A stretch of 64,000 nt of DNA from Streptomyces venezuelae ATCC 10712. GTDB taxonomy: Bacteria > Actinomycetota > Actinomycetes > Streptomycetales > Streptomycetaceae. The stretch is from positions 6,824,001-6,888,000 of the forward strand of contig NZ_CP029197.1 of NCBI RefSeq assembly GCF_008639165.1, in the 5' to 3' direction. Shown here piece by piece: positions 9,001 through 15,060 of the stretch. How positions within the stretch are numbered: position 1 is the stretch's first letter; each line of letters begins with the position of its first letter. The position numbers and the translations under genes were made by a program. Below the pieces are notes generated by a model. That model had not been told where the DNA came from, did not search any database, and saw nothing but the letters and a program-made list of their open reading frames with translations.

Positions 9001-10491
9001 GGCGGCCGGATGTACCGCACGGGTGACGTGGTGCGCTGGTCCGCGGACGGCAGGCTGGTGTTCCTCGGCCGGGCCGACGACCAGGTGAAGGTGCGCGGCT
9101 TCCGCGTGGAGCCCGGCGAGGTCGAGGAGGTCCTCCTGGGACACCCGTCGGTGGCACGAGCGGTCGTCGTCGCACGTGCCGACGGGCCGGGGTCCGGCGT
9201 TCTCGTCGGCTACGTCGTCCCGGCGCCCGGTGAGTCCGTCGACACGGCCGCGGTCCGCGCCTTCGTGGCCCGCGCGCTCCCCGAGTACATGGTGCCGGTG
9301 CTGGTGGTCCTCGACACCCTGCCGCTGAACCCGAGCGGCAAGGTCGACCGCAAGGCCCTGCCCGCCCCCGACCTGGGCGCCGCGGTGTCCTCGCGGATGC
9401 CCCGCGACCCGGTCGAGGAGTCGCTGTGCGCGCTGTTCGCGCAGGTCCTCGGTCTGGAACGGGTCGGGGTCGACGACAGTTTCTTCGACCTCGGCGGCCA
9501 CTCCCTCCTCGCCGTCCGGCTCGTCAGCCGGGCGCAGGCCGCCGGACTGCGGCTCAGCGTCGCCGACGTGGTCCTGCACCGCACCGTCGCCGCGCTCGCC
9601 ACCCGGGCCGAGAAGACCGGACCGGACCAGGAGAACCTGCTCGACCCGTTCTCCATCGTGCTCCCCGTCCGGCCGGGCGGAGACGCGCCGCCCGTCTTCC
9701 TCGTGCACAGCGGGCTCGGCTTCAGCCTCCCGTACGTCGGACTCGCCCGGTACCTCGACCGGCGCCACCCCCTGTACGGCCTCCAGTCACCGGCCGTCGG
9801 CGGCGCCGCCCCGGCCCCGGACGACATCCGGGCCGTGGCCGCCGAGTACATCGGGCACATCCGGCGGATCAGCCCGCACGGCCCGTACCGCCTCCTCGGC
9901 TGGTCGTACGGCGGCGTGCTCGCCCACGAGATCGCCGTACAGCTGCAGCAGGCCGGCGAGGAGGTCGACTTCCTCGCCAACCTCGACGGCTACCTCGGCA
10001 GCACCGGCCGCGAGGACACGGACGACGAGCAGGAGCTGCTGCTCAGGGCCCTGGAGTCGCTCGGTCACAGCCGGGCCGCCTTCGCCGACCAGCCGCTCAC
10101 CCCGGCCGGCCTCCTCGACGTCCTGCGGCGGGAGAACCACCCGCTGGCCGAGCTCGGCGAGCGGGGCATCCCGAGGCTCCTGCGCCTCTCCCGCACCCAC
10201 GGGGAGCTGATGGAGCGGTTCACCGCCGGCCGGTTCACCGGCGACATGCACCTCTTCACCGCCACCCGGGAGTGGACGGCGGACCGACTCGACGACCAGA
10301 CCCGACGATGGGAGCCCCACGTGGACGGACACCTCCGGATCCATCCGGTCGACTGCGGCCACGAGTACCTCATGCACCCCGGCCCGCAGGCCGTCGTCGG
10401 CCGTGCCGTCGACGCCGCGCTGGCCCGGCTCGACGCGGCGCGCGACGGGGCGTCCGGCGGCGACGAGGGCACCCGGGGCGGTGACCGGTGA
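1..10491 (+). CDS. Non-ribosomal peptide synthetase, C-A-T-C-A-T-C-A-T-TE (5' end outside window)
   Basis: Multimodular peptide synthetase; the frame is already open at base 1 and 3,496 residues are visible. Order by visible residue: tail of an upstream condensation/epimerisation-type fold (1-35); C1 (about 40-470, HHLLADGW); A1 (495-990, YVIYTSGSTGRPKG); T1 (Ser codon 3097 in LGGHSLL); C2 (1085-1540, HHIAWDG); A2 (1550-2050); T2 (Ser 6304); C3 (2150-2610, HHIAADG); A3 (2630-3125); T3 (Ser 9502); type I thioesterase (3215-3490, GWSYGG Ser codon 9904, His codon 10360). Aligning to GrsA-Phe by eye, the pockets read about DAWGIAGLA (A1, unassigned), IDTTISFAV (A2, beta-amino-acid-like) and DILQLGLIW (A3, the known glycine code). 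The TE makes this the last synthetase of the line, so the peptide should end X-(beta-amino acid?)-Gly. C2/C3 and the A2/A3 flanks are near duplicates. The stop overlaps the exporter gene start. Confidence 0.97.
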   Translation, partial: WAADLFPDADAEDIARTWFRALKALAGHTARAAERGPRDETLPLSPLQQGLLIQAELERHGTDSYLLQTVLDIEGPFDTDAFRAAADALLARHPGLRVSFPEAAPDEQRVQSVAGRVTAPWTDVDLTGTASEAAREAETARITEADWERGFDLTAAPLLRFTAIRLPGGRVRLLWTLHHLLADGWSMGILARELFTLYAAGGDASALPPAPSYRDYFGWLAAQDTEAAKAAWRTALAGVTEPTVLSTGEHAESTRPPESLVHELPEDLTADLTAFARARNVTLNTVLQACWAVVLGRRTGRGDLVFGTVSSARPPELPGVEGMVGLFLNMLPQRVTLDPAEPFTDLVQRLYAQQTDLLEHQHIGLGEVQRLAGAGDLFDTVFSFQNQPRADLDELNALVPALRLGNGTTRLAAERGLAVLVHPGPRLTLTLQYRPAAHQRTAVEETLRQLVEVVGTVVTRPATPVGRLTLDDTAEHRRLVREWGGRADDTARPVIPALFQSRVAENPRAVAIVSGATEVTYEELDRRANRLARLLLARGAGPERTVALALSDPVDMTAALLAVLKAGAAYLPIDPKYPADRIAYMLSDSGPATLVTTTELAGRLPDAECAVLLLDEERTTAELAALPDHAPEDGDRPQPLDPRHPAYVIYTSGSTGRPKGVTVDHAGFAAMVASLVEKFGVDHRARVLKFASFSFDASVWELSLSLLAGGTLVVADEDCRVPGKPLVDLLQRHRVNLAGLPPVVVGALPEGSRLPEDLTLIVAGEACPPHVVERWAGQVRMFNGYGPTEAVLASTVSDPLRGAGHPPIGRPTGAHRVYVLDEALRPVPAGAVGELYVGGNLARGYQHRPDLTAKRFVADPYGPAGARMYRTGDLANWRPDGQLHYVGRADDQVQLRGFRVELGEIETELAARPEVRQAAAVVRSADGQEDRLVAYVVPATPGGADAAVLREALAAVLPEYMVPAAIVSLDELPLTPQGKLDRKALPDPEETRTRRGRAPRTPVEEILCGIFAELLQISDVGIDDDFFELGGHSLLATRVVSRARTALDVEMPIRTLFEARTVAGVVARLGTGDTVRPALRRTPREDPAGHLPLSFTQTRLWFLNRLDPESAAYNVSFAVRLSGAVDVPALDAALADVVGRHESLRTVFPEVDGEPRQVVLDAADVWSGLEVTDLDAAGAASLSAARAARGFDLTTEIPVRAHLYRTAPGEQLLQLVVHHIAWDGWSVAPLVRDLSRAYAARHSGGAPEWSVLPVQYADFAVWQRELLGDETDASSAVARQLDFWRERLAGMPEELELPFDRARPAVMSHRGGTVPFRLDADAHAALVRLARESGASVFMVLQAALAALLSRLGAGEDVPIGSPVAGRLDDALDELVGCFMNTLVLRTDVSGDPTFRQLLDRARETSLSAFAHQDVPFERLVEVLDPVRSMGRNPLFQVMLVLQNNEQAHLELPGVRAAFEPPSVDSVKFDLNFFVVEQQHADGTADGLDGFLEFSADVFDESTAASVAARFVRLLHQVAGDPDLPVGGIEVLAASERERILTDWSGTTGGNPDTTVAALFEDQAARSPEAVAVVCDGTELSYTELNARANRLARQLIERGAGPERLVALGLPRTEQMVVALLAVLKSGAAYLPLDLAYPADRIALMLDDARPALLLTDGPTAATLPPTELPTLLLDDPATTAARADLPTTDVTDEERPAPAGPYRPAFVIYTSGSTGRPKGVTGLHRALVNRLTWFAEEFPEQRTAAVLAKSPVSVIDGITELLAPLLSGGSTVLVDAHTARSVPDLADAVVRHGIARLTVVPSLLNAFIDSGELPRMAGCAVWICSGEQLPAATVDRFRAALPSARLVNFYGASEVGAVATHGARDEVNLGPATLIGRPIRNTGVYVLDAGLRPVPAGVAGELYLSGAGLARGYVDRAGLTASRFVACPFGTDGGRMYRTGDVVRWSADGRLVFLGRADDQVKVRGFRVEPGEVEEVLLGHPSVARTVVVARADGPGAGVLVGYVVPTPGVSLDTAAVRAFVARSLPEYMVPIVVALDELPLTPSGKVDRKALPAPDLGAVVSSRTPRDPVEEVLCALYAQVLGLERVGIDDSFFDLGGHSLLATRLVSRARSALSTALSIRDVFEAPTVAALADRARTGERDRPPLAAVPRTGALPTSSAQRRLWFLNRLEGPESAAYNMRFAVRLSGALDVPALDAALADVVGRHESLRTVFPEVDGEPRQVVLDAAEVWPGLVVRDTRDARDARDTDAGDAVSVPAGRGFDLTTEIPLRAHLFRTADDEHLLLLVVHHIAADGWSVAPLARDVSRAYAARCGGAAPEWSVLPVQYADFAVWQRELLGDEADPSSAVARQLDFWRQRLAGMPEELALPFDRPRPVVMSHRGGTVPFTLDAGAHAALVRLARESGGSVFMVLQAALAALLSRLGAGEDVPIGSPVAGRLDEALDELVGCFMNTLVLRTDVSGDPTFRQLLDRARETALGAFEHQDVPFERLVEVLDPVRSMGRNPLFQVMLSLQNNEHADLELPGLTVTQEPVGADTAKFDLSLTLMERQDAQGAPGGLEGFLEFSADVFEESTAASVAARLARLLQQVAGDPDVPVSGIELLTADERHRILTEWNDTAQPQSPVTLPEAFQRQAARSPEAVAVVSGGTELSYAELNARANRLARELIERGAGPERLVALGLPRTEQMVVALLAVLKSGAAYLPVDPAHPAERIELVLGDARPALLVTDTATAGRLPDTGVPRLVLDDPGTVAAVAARDAADIGDAERAAPLHPEHKAYVLYTSGSTGRPKGVAIEHRNLMNFLLSMAERFPMDAGDRLLAVTTWSFDIAGLEVYVPLLSGAGVVVGEDGLVLDPEALTALVRRAGVTVMQATPALWQELVTREPEAVRGLRVLVGGEAVPPALAEALTAHAAEVTNLYGPTETTIWSTAVQLVADEPVTLGRPIRNTGVYVLDAGLRPVPAGVAGELYLSGAGVARGYVGRAGLTASRFVACPFGTDGGRMYRTGDVVRWSADGRLVFLGRADDQVKVRGFRVEPGEVEEVLLGHPSVARAVVVARADGPGSGVLVGYVVPAPGESVDTAAVRAFVARALPEYMVPVLVVLDTLPLNPSGKVDRKALPAPDLGAAVSSRMPRDPVEESLCALFAQVLGLERVGVDDSFFDLGGHSLLAVRLVSRAQAAGLRLSVADVVLHRTVAALATRAEKTGPDQENLLDPFSIVLPVRPGGDAPPVFLVHSGLGFSLPYVGLARYLDRRHPLYGLQSPAVGGAAPAPDDIRAVAAEYIGHIRRISPHGPYRLLGWSYGGVLAHEIAVQLQQAGEEVDFLANLDGYLGSTGREDTDDEQELLLRALESLGHSRAAFADQPLTPAGLLDVLRRENHPLAELGERGIPRLLRLSRTHGELMERFTAGRFTGDMHLFTATREWTADRLDDQTRRWEPHVDGHLRIHPVDCGHEYLMHPGPQAVVGRAVDAALARLDAARDGASGGDEGTRGGDR
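5629..6195 (+). repeat. Internal duplication: A2 C-terminal subdomain and T2 start (partner 8828-9395)
   Basis: The stretch from the GRPIRNTGVYVLDAG motif to the linker before the carrier-protein helix is almost identical in module 2 (here) and module 3 (about 8828-9395). The A-domain entry segment (about 4710-4890 against 7925-8112) and long parts of C2/C3 are also nearly identical; for example the stretch starting GTTCATGGTCCTGCAGGCC at 4012 recurs at 7231. The A-domain core between the two conserved blocks differs. Copy boundaries are read by eye. Confidence 0.85.
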
Positions 10492-11315
10492 TGGCGACGA
10501 CCCTCGTCCCGCCGCGCAGGCCCGCGCCGCCCGTCGCGCTGGCCGTGGAGTCCCTCGCGGTCGCGGGCCGGCGACTCAACCGGCTGCGCCAGGCCCCCGG
10601 CCGGCTCATCGGCATCATCATGAACCCGCTCGTCTCGATGATCGTGCTCGGCTACCTCTTCCAGGGGTCCCTGTCGGTCACCGGCGGCTCCGACTACCAG
10701 ACGTACATGTTCGCCGGCGTGGCCGCCCAGGTCGGGCTCGCCGGCATCGGCCCCACCGCCGTGGCCGTCGCCGCCGACCTCCGCGGCGGGCTCGTGGACC
10801 GGTTCCGCAGCCTGCCGATCGCCCGGCCGTCGGTCCTGCTCGGCCACACCCTCGGCGACCTCGCCGTCGGGCTCATCGGGCTCGCCGTCGTCACGGCCCT
10901 CGGCGTGCTCTTCGGCTGGCGGCCCGAGCGCGGCCCGCTCGCCGTGTTCGCCGGCTTCGCGCTGCTCGCCGTGTTCATGTACGCCATGCTCTGGGTCGGC
11001 GTCCTGCTGGGCCTGTTCTCCCGCAACATGGAGACCATCAACGTGGTCGCGGGGCTCGTCACCGTCCTGCTCTCCTTCCTGTCCAACGCCTTCCAGTCCG
11101 TCGACCGGCTGCCGTCCTGGCTGCGTCCGATCGCCGACTGGAACCCGGTGAGCGCCGTCGTCACCCGGACCCGCGAGCTGTGGGGCAACCCCACGGCCAC
11201 CGGCGGGAGTTTCCCGGGCGAGCACGCGTCCCTAGCCGTCGCGATCTCGCTGAGCGCCGTCTTCGTCGTCACCGTGCTGCTCAGCCTGCGCCGCTTCCGC
11301 ACAGCGGCCTCGTGA
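10488..11315 (+). CDS. ABC-2 type exporter permease (DrrB-like)
   Basis: Integral membrane subunit of an ABC-2 (daunorubicin DrrB-type) exporter, 275 residues, the usual family size. A basic, proline-rich N-terminus is followed by about six hydrophobic segments, beginning near residue 45 (LIGIIMNPLVSMIVLGYLF), with the usual PSWLRPIADWNPVSAVV loop before the last span. Start is GTG 10488 or ATG 10491; either overlaps the synthetase stop (10489-10491), so the two are translationally coupled. The matching ATPase is probably the DrrA-like gene at 13170, separated by the P450 and MbtH genes. Position inside the cluster implies export of, or self-resistance to, the peptide; that role is inferred. 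Confidence 0.92.
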   Translation: MMATTLVPPRRPAPPVALAVESLAVAGRRLNRLRQAPGRLIGIIMNPLVSMIVLGYLFQGSLSVTGGSDYQTYMFAGVAAQVGLAGIGPTAVAVAADLRGGLVDRFRSLPIARPSVLLGHTLGDLAVGLIGLAVVTALGVLFGWRPERGPLAVFAGFALLAVFMYAMLWVGVLLGLFSRNMETINVVAGLVTVLLSFLSNAFQSVDRLPSWLRPIADWNPVSAVVTRTRELWGNPTATGGSFPGEHASLAVAISLSAVFVVTVLLSLRRFRTAAS

Positions 11316-11319
11316 GACC

Positions 11320-11351
11320 GGGGCCGCGGCGCCGGCCGGCGCCGCGGCCCC
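11320..11351 (+). terminator. 32-bp perfect palindrome after the exporter permease
   Basis: The arms GGGGCCGCGGCGCCGG and its exact complement abut without a loop, starting five bases after the permease stop. There is no T run; it is followed by a C-rich, G-poor tract. It could act as a transcription terminator or as a 3'-end mRNA stabiliser. Confidence 0.55.
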
Positions 11352-11560
11352 CGCTCCACCGCAAGTCCGCAAGACCGCACGTCCGCTCCACACCGCACCA
11401 CACGTCCACCGGACCGCTCACCGCACGACACGACCACACCCGCCCCACGACCCCGCTCCACCGCACGACAGCAACCCGCCCCACCGACCGGAACAACCCT
11501 CCACCCATCTGCCCACCTTCGCCGTGCGCCGCGGTCCACGTCCCCTCTCCGCCGTGTTCC
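11352..11560 (+). other. C/A-rich, G-poor untranslated tract upstream of the P450 gene
   Basis: About 200 bases of repetitive CCACCGCAC/CGCACGACA-type sequence with strong C-over-G bias and very little T, lying between the palindrome and the P450 ribosome site. No conserved ORF is apparent. The composition resembles Rho-loading (rut) or unstructured leader sequence; function is inferred from composition only. Confidence 0.4.
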
Positions 11561-11576
11561 GAAGGGAGCACCCGCC

Positions 11577-12941
11577 ATGCGACCCATCGCACCGCAGCCC
11601 ACCGACGCCGAGTCCGACAGACCGCCGGCCCCCGGCCCTCACGGACCGCAGGCCCCGCACCCCGACAGCGTCGACCTCACCGATCCGCTCACCTTCACCC
11701 GCCCCGAACTCCGCGCGATGTGGGCCCGGTTCCGCGCCGAGAGCCCGGTCCACCGGCACCGCGCCACCCCGGGCGCGCCCCCGTTCTGGGTGCTGTCCCG
11801 GCACGCCGACGTCGTCGCCGTCTACCGGGACGACAAACGCTTCACCTCCGAACGCGGCAACGTCCTCGCCACCCTGCTCCAGGGCGAGGACTCGGCGTCC
11901 GGGAAGATGCTCGCCGTCACCGACGGGCCCCGCCACCGCGAGATCCGCAACCTCATGCTCAAGTCCTTCTCCCCCCGGGTCCTCGCCCCGGTCGTGGAGG
12001 GCGTGAACCGCCGTACCGTCGCGCTCCTCGACGAGGCCCTGGAGCGCGGCGCGTTCGACTTCGTCGTCGACCTTGCGGACCACATCCCGATCAACACCAT
12101 CGGCGACCTCATGGGCGTCCCGGTCGCGGACCGCGAGCAGCTCGTCCACTGGAACACCATGACCCTCTCCCGTACGAGCGCGGAGCACGGGGCGGAGGAG
12201 GAGTGGCTCGCGCGCAACGAGATCCTCCTGTACTTCTCCGAGCTCGCCGCCAAGCGCCGCCGGGACCCCGGCGAGGACGTCATCAGCGCCCTGGCCACCG
12301 GCACCGTCGACGGACGGCCGCTGACCGAGGACGAGATCGTCTTCAACTGCTACAGCCTCATCCTCGGCGGCGACGAGTCCAGCCGGATGTCCTCCGTCGG
12401 CGCCGTGATCGCCCTGGCCGAACACCCCGACCAGTGGAAGGCGTTGAAGGAGGGCCTCGTCGACACCGCCACCGCCACGGAGGAGGTGCTGCGCTGGACG
12501 ACCCCGGCCATGCACTTCGGCCGGCGCGCGCTCACCGACGTCGAGATCCGCGGCCGCACGATCGCCTCGGGCGACGTGGTCACGCTGTGGAACAGCTCGG
12601 CCAACTTCGACGAGGAGGTCTTCGCCGACCCGGAGCGCTTCGACCTGGCCCGTACGCCCAACAAACACGTGGCGTTCGGCCACGGGCCGCACTTCTGCAT
12701 CGGCGCGTTCCTCGGCCGCACCCACGTCGAGGCGATGCTCCGCGCCCTCCGGGACAAGGCCGGACACCTCGAACTCCTCGGCAGACCGCGGCTGCTCCAC
12801 TCGAACTTCGTGTACGGGTACACCAGCCTCCCGGTCCGCATCGACCGCCCCGCCGCGTCCGGCACCAGCGGCATCAGCCCGGTGTCAGCGCCCCCTGCCA
12901 CAGTCGACCGGACCCGCGAGTCCGCGACAGATGGGAAGTGA
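11577..12941 (+). CDS. Cytochrome P450
   Basis: Haem-thiolate monooxygenase, 454 residues including an N-terminal extension of about 35 residues rich in Pro, His and Asp. The signatures are in order: I-helix LILGGDESSR, K-helix ExxR in EEVLRW, and haem loop FGHGPHFCIGA with the cysteine codon at 12696. AAGGGAG about eight bases before ATG 11577 sets the start. It is soluble and will need a ferredoxin/reductase pair that is not seen here. It sits between the exporter permease and the MbtH gene, so it most likely oxidises a carrier-bound amino acid (for example beta-hydroxylation) or the finished peptide; the sequence does not say which. The G-G-D-E-S-S I-helix replaces the usual A-G-x-E-T with an acidic-serine variant. 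Confidence 0.95.
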   Translation: MRPIAPQPTDAESDRPPAPGPHGPQAPHPDSVDLTDPLTFTRPELRAMWARFRAESPVHRHRATPGAPPFWVLSRHADVVAVYRDDKRFTSERGNVLATLLQGEDSASGKMLAVTDGPRHREIRNLMLKSFSPRVLAPVVEGVNRRTVALLDEALERGAFDFVVDLADHIPINTIGDLMGVPVADREQLVHWNTMTLSRTSAEHGAEEEWLARNEILLYFSELAAKRRRDPGEDVISALATGTVDGRPLTEDEIVFNCYSLILGGDESSRMSSVGAVIALAEHPDQWKALKEGLVDTATATEEVLRWTTPAMHFGRRALTDVEIRGRTIASGDVVTLWNSSANFDEEVFADPERFDLARTPNKHVAFGHGPHFCIGAFLGRTHVEAMLRALRDKAGHLELLGRPRLLHSNFVYGYTSLPVRIDRPAASGTSGISPVSAPPATVDRTRESATDGK

Positions 12942-12945
12942 CCAC

Positions 12946-13164
12946 ATGCCGAACCCCTTCGACGACCAGAACGGCACGTTCCTCGTCCTGGTGAACGACG
13001 AGGAGCAGTACAGCCTCTGGCCCGCCTTCGCGCGGACCCCGGACGGCTGGACCGTGGCCCTCGGCGAGAGCAGCCACGACGCGGCCCTCGCGTACGTCGA
13101 GGAGCACTGGACGGACATGCGCCCGCGCAGCCTGCGCGAGCGGGCCGCCGACCCGGTCGGCTGA
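12946..13164 (+). CDS. MbtH-like protein
   Basis: Small NRPS chaperone, 72 residues, that binds and activates adenylation domains. It shows the family pattern throughout: NPFDD at the N-terminus, LVNDEEQYSLWPAF, GW, and HWTDMRPRSLRE at the C-terminus. ATG 12946 is preferred over the upstream in-frame ATG 12931 because GGGAAG lies seven bases before it and the family normally begins at the NPF motif. It starts four bases after the P450 stop and ends five bases before the DrrA-like gene, so it is co-transcribed. It presumably serves one or more of the three A domains. Confidence 0.97.
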   Translation: MPNPFDDQNGTFLVLVNDEEQYSLWPAFARTPDGWTVALGESSHDAALAYVEEHWTDMRPRSLRERAADPVG

Positions 13165-13169
13165 GCCCG

Positions 13170-14126
13170 GTGGGGACGGCAGAGGTGGAGACGGCCATCC
13201 GGGCCGAGGGCCTGCGGAAGCGGTACCGGGACGTCGAGGCGCTCTCCGGCATCGACCTCCAGGTACGCTCCGGCACGGTCCTCGGCCTGCTCGGACCCAA
13301 CGGGGCGGGCAAGACGACCACCGTGCAGGTGCTCACGACCCTCGTGGCACCGGACGGCGGACACGCGGAGGTGGCCGGCTTCGACGTCGCCCGGCAGCCG
13401 CACGAGGTACGCCGGCGCATCGGCCTCGCGGGCCAGTACGCGGCCGTCGACGAGGTCCTCACCGGGCACCAGAACCTGGTGCTGCTCGGCCGGCTGCTGC
13501 ACCTCGGCCGCCGGACCGCGCGGCGGCGCGCGGACGAGCTCCTGGAGCGCTTCGGCCTCACGGCCGTCGCGCACCGGCCGGCCCGTACCTACTCCGGCGG
13601 CATGCGCAGGCGCCTCGACCTCGCGAGCTGCCTGATCACCTCGCCCCCCGTGCTGTTCCTCGACGAGCCGACCACCGGTCTCGACCCGGTCAGCCGGATG
13701 GCGTTGTGGGAGCTGGTGCGCGAGCTGGTGGCCAACGGTGTGACCCTGCTCCTGACGACGCAGTACCTGGAGGAGGCGGACTTCCTCGCCGACCAGATCG
13801 CGGTCGTGGACTCCGGCCGGGTGATCGCCGACGGCACCCCCGACGCCCTCAAGCGGAAGGTGGGCCGGGAGTGGCTCGACGTGACGGTGCCGGCGCCGTC
13901 GGACGTGCCCGCGGTCCTCGCGGCCCTCGGGCCCGCCCTCACCACGGTGCCGTCGGTGGACGCGGAGAAGGGCACGGTCGCCGTCCAGCTGGACGACGGC
14001 CTCGGCAGCGTCGCCGACGTCGCGATCGCGCTGCGGGACGCGGGAGTCGAGGTCAGCGACTTCACCGTCCGCAGGCCGACCCTGGACGATGTGTTCGCGC
14101 ATCTGACGGGCAAGCCCGCGGAATGA
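13170..14126 (+). CDS. ABC exporter ATP-binding protein (DrrA-like)
   Basis: Nucleotide-binding subunit of a DrrAB-type exporter, 318 residues. Walker A GPNGAGKTTT, signature YSGGMRRRLDLA, Walker B VLFLDEPTTGLDP, and TTQYLEEAD where the switch His is replaced by Gln, as is common in DrrA relatives. The last 80 residues form the usual C-terminal regulatory domain. GTG 13170 follows the MbtH stop by five bases; GTG 13185 is an alternative. Its membrane partner is most likely the gene at 10488, making an operon NRPS-permease-P450-MbtH-ATPase. Confidence 0.95.
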   Translation: MGTAEVETAIRAEGLRKRYRDVEALSGIDLQVRSGTVLGLLGPNGAGKTTTVQVLTTLVAPDGGHAEVAGFDVARQPHEVRRRIGLAGQYAAVDEVLTGHQNLVLLGRLLHLGRRTARRRADELLERFGLTAVAHRPARTYSGGMRRRLDLASCLITSPPVLFLDEPTTGLDPVSRMALWELVRELVANGVTLLLTTQYLEEADFLADQIAVVDSGRVIADGTPDALKRKVGREWLDVTVPAPSDVPAVLAALGPALTTVPSVDAEKGTVAVQLDDGLGSVADVAIALRDAGVEVSDFTVRRPTLDDVFAHLTGKPAE

Positions 14127-14202
14127 CCCCGGCCCCTCCGGGCCCCGACGGCGACGCATCCATCCCCCGCGCGTCGTCCCGCCGCGGGCCCGGAGGTGCC
14201 GG

Positions 14203-14922
14203 TCAGCGCCCCGGCGGCGGACCGTCCGTCCGCCGCCGCAGGGCGATCGCCGTCACGACGAGACCGTCACGGCAGAGCCAGCGGCCTTCGAGCAGCTTCA
14301 GATGCGCCCCGTCAGGCCCGCCGGCGGGGATCAGCACGTCGGCGGAGAAGGTGCCGGAGGCGTACGGTCCCGGGGCCGAGGTGCCCGCCCCCGCGTCGAT
14401 GCGGACGTCGGCCTCCCCGAAGTCCAGCTCACGCCCCGTCAGCGGGTACCAGACCTTGAACACCGCCTCCTTGGCGCTGAACAGCAGCCGGTCCCAGCAC
14501 ACGTCAGGGGCGGCCGCGCCCAGGGCGCGGAGCCGGTCCCGCTCCTGAGGCAGCGAGACGTACTCCAGGACGTCCTCGGGCAGCGGGGAGTTCGGCTCGG
14601 CGTCGATGCCGAGCCCCCGGTAGTCGGAGACCCGGCCGACGACGGCCGCCCGGTACCCCGCGCAGTGCGTCATGCTCCCCACCAGACCTTCGGGCCAGCG
14701 CGGCGCCCCCCGCCGCCCCGAGAGCAGCGCCACCGAGGGGACGCCCAGCGCGCCCATCGCGAGCCGGGCGCACATGCGGACGCTCGCGTACTCCTGCCGC
14801 CGCTTCGGCACGGCGCGCGCGACGGCCGCGGCCTCCTCCGGGAACAGGGCGCGCACGGCCGCCGCGGAGTCGACCCGGGTGTGCGCGGCGCTCGCGGGCG
14901 CGGGTATCAGCTCCTCGATCAC
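14203..14922 (-). CDS. 4'-phosphopantetheinyl transferase (EntD/Sfp superfamily)
   Basis: Converts apo carrier domains to the holo form using CoA; 239 residues. Motifs: SMTHC, GLGIDAEPN (Mg-binding Asp/Glu) and WDRLLFSAKEAVFKVWYPL (the W-x-x-KEA-x-x-K core). The start is taken as GTG 14922, just before IEELIPAP; the frame stays open much further upstream but without homology. It is convergent with the DrrA-like gene and divergent from the SARP at 15061. It is an obvious activator for the synthetase's three T domains and one of two such enzymes in the cluster. Confidence 0.95.
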   Translation of the reverse strand: MIEELIPAPASAAHTRVDSAAAVRALFPEEAAAVARAVPKRRQEYASVRMCARLAMGALGVPSVALLSGRRGAPRWPEGLVGSMTHCAGYRAAVVGRVSDYRGLGIDAEPNSPLPEDVLEYVSLPQERDRLRALGAAAPDVCWDRLLFSAKEAVFKVWYPLTGRELDFGEADVRIDAGAGTSAPGPYASGTFSADVLIPAGGPDGAHLKLLEGRWLCRDGLVVTAIALRRRTDGPPPGR

Positions 14923-15060
14923 GCCGCGATTGTGCCACCGCCGCACGGTCGCGCAGGCGCCCCGGCGAACTGTGGGCCGCACATAAGGCCACGCCGGGAG
15001 GGGACCGGCGCGGATAGAGTGATCACGCTGTCCTGCCCGGTCAGCGACGGGGGGAGAACG

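Noticed and set aside
4168..9768. 1,866-codon open frame antisense to the synthetase (and a similar one at 613-3969)
   Set aside because: In DNA with near-total G/C third positions, antisense frames stay open by chance. The translations are low-complexity and rich in Gly, Arg, Val and Asp without motifs, while the plus strand encodes clear NRPS domains.
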